Of a stretch of 64,000 nt of DNA, positions 60,447 to 64,000 are shown one piece after another (within the stretch, counting starts at the first letter, position 1; each line of letters starts with the position of its first letter). The notes beneath the pieces were generated by a model. That model was not told the DNA's origin, ran no database searches, and was given only the letters and a program-made list of their open reading frames with translations. A program made the translations under genes and the position numbers. The stretch comes from Perca fluviatilis (taxonomy: Eukaryota; Chordata; Actinopteri; Perciformes; Percidae), in the NCBI RefSeq assembly GCF_010015445.1, contig NC_053115.1, positions 12,137,524 through 12,201,523 on the forward strand. The letters run 5' to 3'.

Positions 60447-63400
60447 TTAATACACTCTCCTGGAACTGGTTGATGAGACTGTGGACTTGGTAACAGTACC
60501 GCCATAACCACCAGACAAGCTGCTGCCACCATAGCCGAATCCACCGCCGGAGCTGGAGCTGGAGTATCCTGGAGCAGAAGAAAAACGTGTTATCATTTAT
60601 CCATCCATCTGTGAGTGTGCTCTGTTGGTTCAGGTATCACTATGATGTTGATGTATAAAATCAGTAACTTACCACCACCTCCAGAGGTCTGCTGCACGTG
60701 GATAGTTGCGCTTGCGCCTCCGCTGGCCAGTCTAATGGTGGAATAATGACAAGTTAGTGCCTAATTCAGAGTTGAAGCTAATGCTGCAGTCATGAAACTT
60801 CATTAAATATTTAAGTTTATTTCACCTGGACTCCTCTCCTTCCAGCAGTTTCCTGTAGGTGGCAATTTCGATGTCCAGGGCCAGCTTGACGTTCATCAGT
60901 TCCTGGTATTCGCGCACCTGGCGGGTCATGTCCTGCTTGGCTCTCTGCAGAGCATCCTCCAGGTCCTTAATGCGGAGCTTGGCATCCTTCACTGCCAGCT
61001 CACCACGCTCCTCAGCCTCTGCAATCTGAGCCTCCAGGCTGACCCTCTGTGGAAAATCATGTCAGATATGTTTTAATAATTGCAAATCTTCTTAAACAAT
61101 GAAGTGTGTTAATAATAAGGCATCATCCATGAGAAGGTTTTGAAATATACCTGTCCCTTGACGGCCTCAATCTCATTCTGAAGACGGGAGATCATGCGGT
61201 TTAGCTCAGAAATCTCAGCCTTGGTTGTGCGCAGGTCGTCACCATACTGTCCGGCAGTACTCTGCATCTCCTCATACTATTATGAAAAATACAACAAGGT
61301 CTATCAAAAAGATGATCCAGAAGGTTGAGAGAGGTGTTGCAAGTGTATATGAAAGACACGGGATAAACATTAACTCTTTCTTTTACTCACCTTCTGTTTA
61401 TACCAGGTCTCTGCTTCCGCCTTGCTGCGGTTGGCAATGTCCTCATACTGAGCACGCACTTCAGCCACAATAGAATCCATGTCCAGGTTACGGCTGTTGT
61501 CCATCTCCACGATGACAGAGGTGTCCTTGATCTGGCTCTGCAGCTCACGAAGCTCCTACAGAACCAGTGGTTATTGTACCATAGTTAACTCTTGTCATTT
61601 TTTATTTGCACAATGAACGCTCATTAGCTTTAATTCAAATGGTTATCATAGTATTATGAAGTATTAGATATTATAGATACATACAGTCTCATAGACGGCC
61701 CTGAGGAAGTTGATCTCATCCTGAAGAGCATCAGCCCTGGCCTCTAGCTCCACCTTGTTCATGTAGGCAGCATCAACTTCCTGAAAGAAGATCATGTAGA
61801 AAAAAAGTGTTATAACTGGCCACATTTCATTAAATCCCAGAATTTAAAAAAGAATAATTATGTCCATCTTGATATATTGGTACCTTCTTCAGTAGCACAA
61901 ATTCGTTCTCTGCAGCTGCACGTTTGTTGATTTCATCTTCATACCTGTTGGAACACAAGTCAGCTCTTTAGTACATCTGCTCCATTTTCTCACTATAGCC
62001 TCTTTCCGACCAAGTAGTTACAGGAACGTAGTTACAGGAACAGTCCACTTCTAAACAGTTCTACTAAATACTCTCCCCCAAAACTGTTTTTTCCATTTGC
62101 ATTCACACTGGCCAAGTGGCCATAGGAACTGGTAGGAGGGGTAAGGGAGTTACGCAAGCATGGCAACGGTCTTCATAGCGTTGTCACTTGACTTTAGCGC
62201 CACATACAACAACAAAACAGCATGGAGGAGACCATCGGAATGTTCCTGTTGTACCTTGTCGGGATCCTAATAACGGAGTTCGAATGGCGGCGTTTAAAGA
62301 CTAGGCTGGAGTACTTAACAGAGAAACACAGAAGACGAAGGCTCCAGCGTAATATGATCCTAATTAATATGATGGAAGAAAATAGAAGAGCAGAGCGCAA
62401 CAGGCAAACAAAACGACGGGTAAGTTTAACTAGCATTAACAATTAGCTGGTTGAATGTGTGATGTTTGTCTTATGAGTTAGCAAAAGTAGGCAAATTGCA
62501 ACAGACAGTGAAGAATATGTACTGTATGTGTTTCAGACATTGCTAGGTCACTAACGGTTCCTATGCGGAAAAGGAAAAAGACCCTGCCCTGAAGTAGGAC
62601 CTGAAAGAGTTACAGGAACTGCGGTCAGAGGAATTTAATAATCCCCAAATTGGTCCAGTCGGAACATGAGAAAAAAAGGGTTCTAGGAAAGGGACTTATA
62701 TCAAGGTATATGTTATAACTAGTGACCATTTCTTGAAAGAACTCACTTCCTCTTGAAGTCCTCAACCAGGCCCTGCATGTTCCTCAGCTCTCCCTCCAGC
62801 TTGCCCTTCTCATTGCCCAGCCCGTCGAGCTGTCTGCGCAGGTTGGCAATGTAGGCCTCGAACATGGCATCGATGTTGGAGCGGGTGGTGGTCTGGTCCT
62901 GCAGGAGGCTCCATTTGGTCTCCAGCATCTTGTTCTGCTGCTCCAGGAAACGAACCTGTGGAGACACAAAACCAGGGAAGATTGTCAACAGTTGAAAAAA
63001 AAAATATACCAATTTATAAATGTGGTATAGCCAATGCTTTGATTGACTATTTGAAGCTCCGTCTGAATTGTTTTTGAACATAAGACCGTCACACAGAGCA
63101 TGCAGGAACTAACCTTGTCAATGAACGAGGCGAAGCGGTTGTTGAGGGTCTTGATCTGATCCTTCTCCTGAGTGCGGACAACCTGGATGGTGGGGTCAAT
63201 ATCCAGGTTCAGAGGGGTCAGCAGGCTCTGGTTGACTTGGACAGCTGTGATCTGTGGAGGGATGAAGCCGCCTCCTGTTTGGCTAGAAGTAAAGCCATAA
63301 CTACCAGAACCACCACCTAATCCGCTGCCCATTGAAGACATACTAAAACCAAGACCACCAGCTCCAGCCCCAGCACCATAACTGGATCTTTTTACAGAGT

Positions 63401-63467
63401 AGCTGCTAACTGGTGCAAAGGACCTCCTGGTACTGCTACTAGAGCTGACAGAGTATGCCTTCCTCAT
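60447..63467 (-). CDS. Type II keratin (keratin 8/4-like), complete, nine coding exons
   Basis: Type II keratins pair with type I keratins to form the epithelial intermediate filaments of the cytoplasm. Coding exons on the minus strand: 63467-63114, 62955-62747, 61944-61884, 61780-61685, 61555-61391, 61276-61151, 61046-60826, 60731-60673 and 60568-60447 (354, 209, 61, 96, 165, 126, 221, 59 and 122 bases; 1413 in all, 470 residues plus TAA). All introns start GT and end AG, and phases join without a break. The head (about 1-100) is Ser/Gly-rich with the type II H1 block ([14 protein letters not shown]). The helix-initiation motif [20 protein letters not shown] lies at 108-127 and the helix-termination motif [13 protein letters not shown] at 397-409. 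The tail (410-470) is Gly/Ser-rich and ends SSRRVY. Exon sizes 2-7 are those typical of type II keratins; exon 8 (59) is longer than the about 35 of mammalian genes. The start is the first ATG in frame; an upstream in-frame TTG at 63491 is not a start. Distinguishing krt8 from krt4/krt5-like paralogues needs a tree. Confidence 0.97.
62003..62664 (+). mobile_element. Probable DNA-transposon fragment in keratin intron 2
   Basis: Both outer ends carry ttccgac in inverted orientation (62004 and 62656-62664), and gttacaggaac occurs at 62026, 62030s and 62611. Inside, on the plus strand (opposite to the keratin), an ATG at 62222 opens a frame METIGMF... leading into an Arg-rich stretch ([29 protein letters not shown]) that runs into a GTAAGT donor-like site at 62419. 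Arg-rich N-termini of this style occur in Harbinger-related fish genes, but the family is my guess. It accounts for most of the 802-base intron. Confidence 0.4.
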
Positions 63468-63550
63468 GTTTGTAGTGGTAAAGGTTATCAACGTTCTGAG
63501 AACAGGAGAACAGGAGATGAGCAGTCTTCAAAAGGAGAGCCGAGTCCCTC

Positions 63551-63672
63551 TGAGTGTCTGGCTGTAGACTCTGCCAGCTTTTATATCTGTGCCGAGGGAG
63601 TGGGAGGATCCTCTTCAGCCACTTCAACCTGTACGTTCACTTTTGCTGTCCACCCTCCCCTCCACCTCAGCC
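63551..63672 (-). promoter_or_regulatory. Keratin gene core promoter with TATA box
   Basis: On the minus strand gATATAAAAgc (63586-63579) is a good TATA box about 112 bases upstream of the ATG, predicting a start of transcription near 63550 and a 5' leader of roughly 85 bases without an intron. Upstream at 63650-63667 the plus strand reads ccaccctcccctccacc, i.e. CACCC-type boxes, the kind of site bound by KLF factors in epithelial promoters; this last assignment is inference. Confidence 0.7.
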
Positions 63673-64000
63673 TACATGCCTCTGGCTCTGAATGACAGGA
63701 GTGACCAGTCCTGTAAAACAGGTAGTGAAGGTTTGTCAGAAGATAAGCCTTGACACACCCTGCAGTGGGACATGCTGAAGGGGAATAACAGGCTGAAGGG
63801 GGAGTGAGTAAGAGGTATAGAAATGGAGTAAAAATTATATTATGTAACAGAGCCTCGTCGAGTGTGTAACTCCTGTAGCCTGATTAGTGGTCACCGGGCA
63901 GTGAAATGAATATTGAAGGCTAGTAGGGAGGGGTTGTGGATGAGTAACAGGCAAAAAAGTACACATGCTTTGAAATCCCCTTTTTAGAATAAATATAAAA
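63673..64000. other. Upstream flank of the keratin gene
   Basis: No gene recognised. This is upstream regulatory or intergenic DNA relative to the minus-strand keratin gene. Confidence 0.4.

Noticed and set aside
63468..63491. Upstream start extending the keratin by eight residues
   Set aside because: The codon at 63491 is TTG, not ATG; the ATG at 63467 gives the usual short keratin head start.

Overview
The window looks like nuclear DNA of a bony fish, probably a percomorph teleost. It is AT-rich with long (CA)n, (CT)n and (AT)n microsatellites, a Tc1/mariner element of fish type, hAT, PIF/Harbinger and TTAA-target DNA transposons, tRNA-derived SINEs, and one spliced keratin gene of fish type. 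The assignment to teleosts is inference from gene and repeat content; I cannot name the species.

The only complete gene I can prove is at the right edge: a type II keratin on the minus strand, nine coding exons between 63467 and 60447, giving a 470-residue protein with intact head, rod and tail. All eight introns have GT/AG borders and most exon sizes match the type II keratin pattern. A TATA box lies about 110 bases upstream of the ATG. Intron 2 carries a probable DNA-transposon fragment. A second gene may begin at 13996 on the minus strand (good Kozak ATG, 35 codons, perfect GTAAGT donor, GC-rich upstream DNA), but I do not recognise its product and found no convincing further exon.

The rest is non-coding and repeat-rich. 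Positions 1-14 kb hold microsatellites, a SINE, a TTAA-flanked element, a retroposon tail and hAT-like miniature elements. Positions 14.3-33 kb are mostly single-copy-looking intergenic or intronic DNA. Positions 33-38 kb hold nested miniature elements and a fold-back element. Positions 38.8-41.7 kb hold a Tc1 element sitting in a TA microsatellite and split by a hAT element, followed by a 200-base poly-T tract. Positions 47.3-58.7 kb are a dense graveyard of nested transposons, including a Harbinger element that has itself been invaded by a TTAA-flanked element.

The most informative signals are transposition records: exact target-site duplications (8-bp inside Tc1, 9-bp around 7086-7554, 8-bp around 47829-48370, 3-bp around the Harbinger copy), a set of unlike elements that all used TTAA, and several nestings that give a relative order of insertion. 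I found no CRISPR, phage, operon or other bacterial-type system and no convincing undescribed molecular system.
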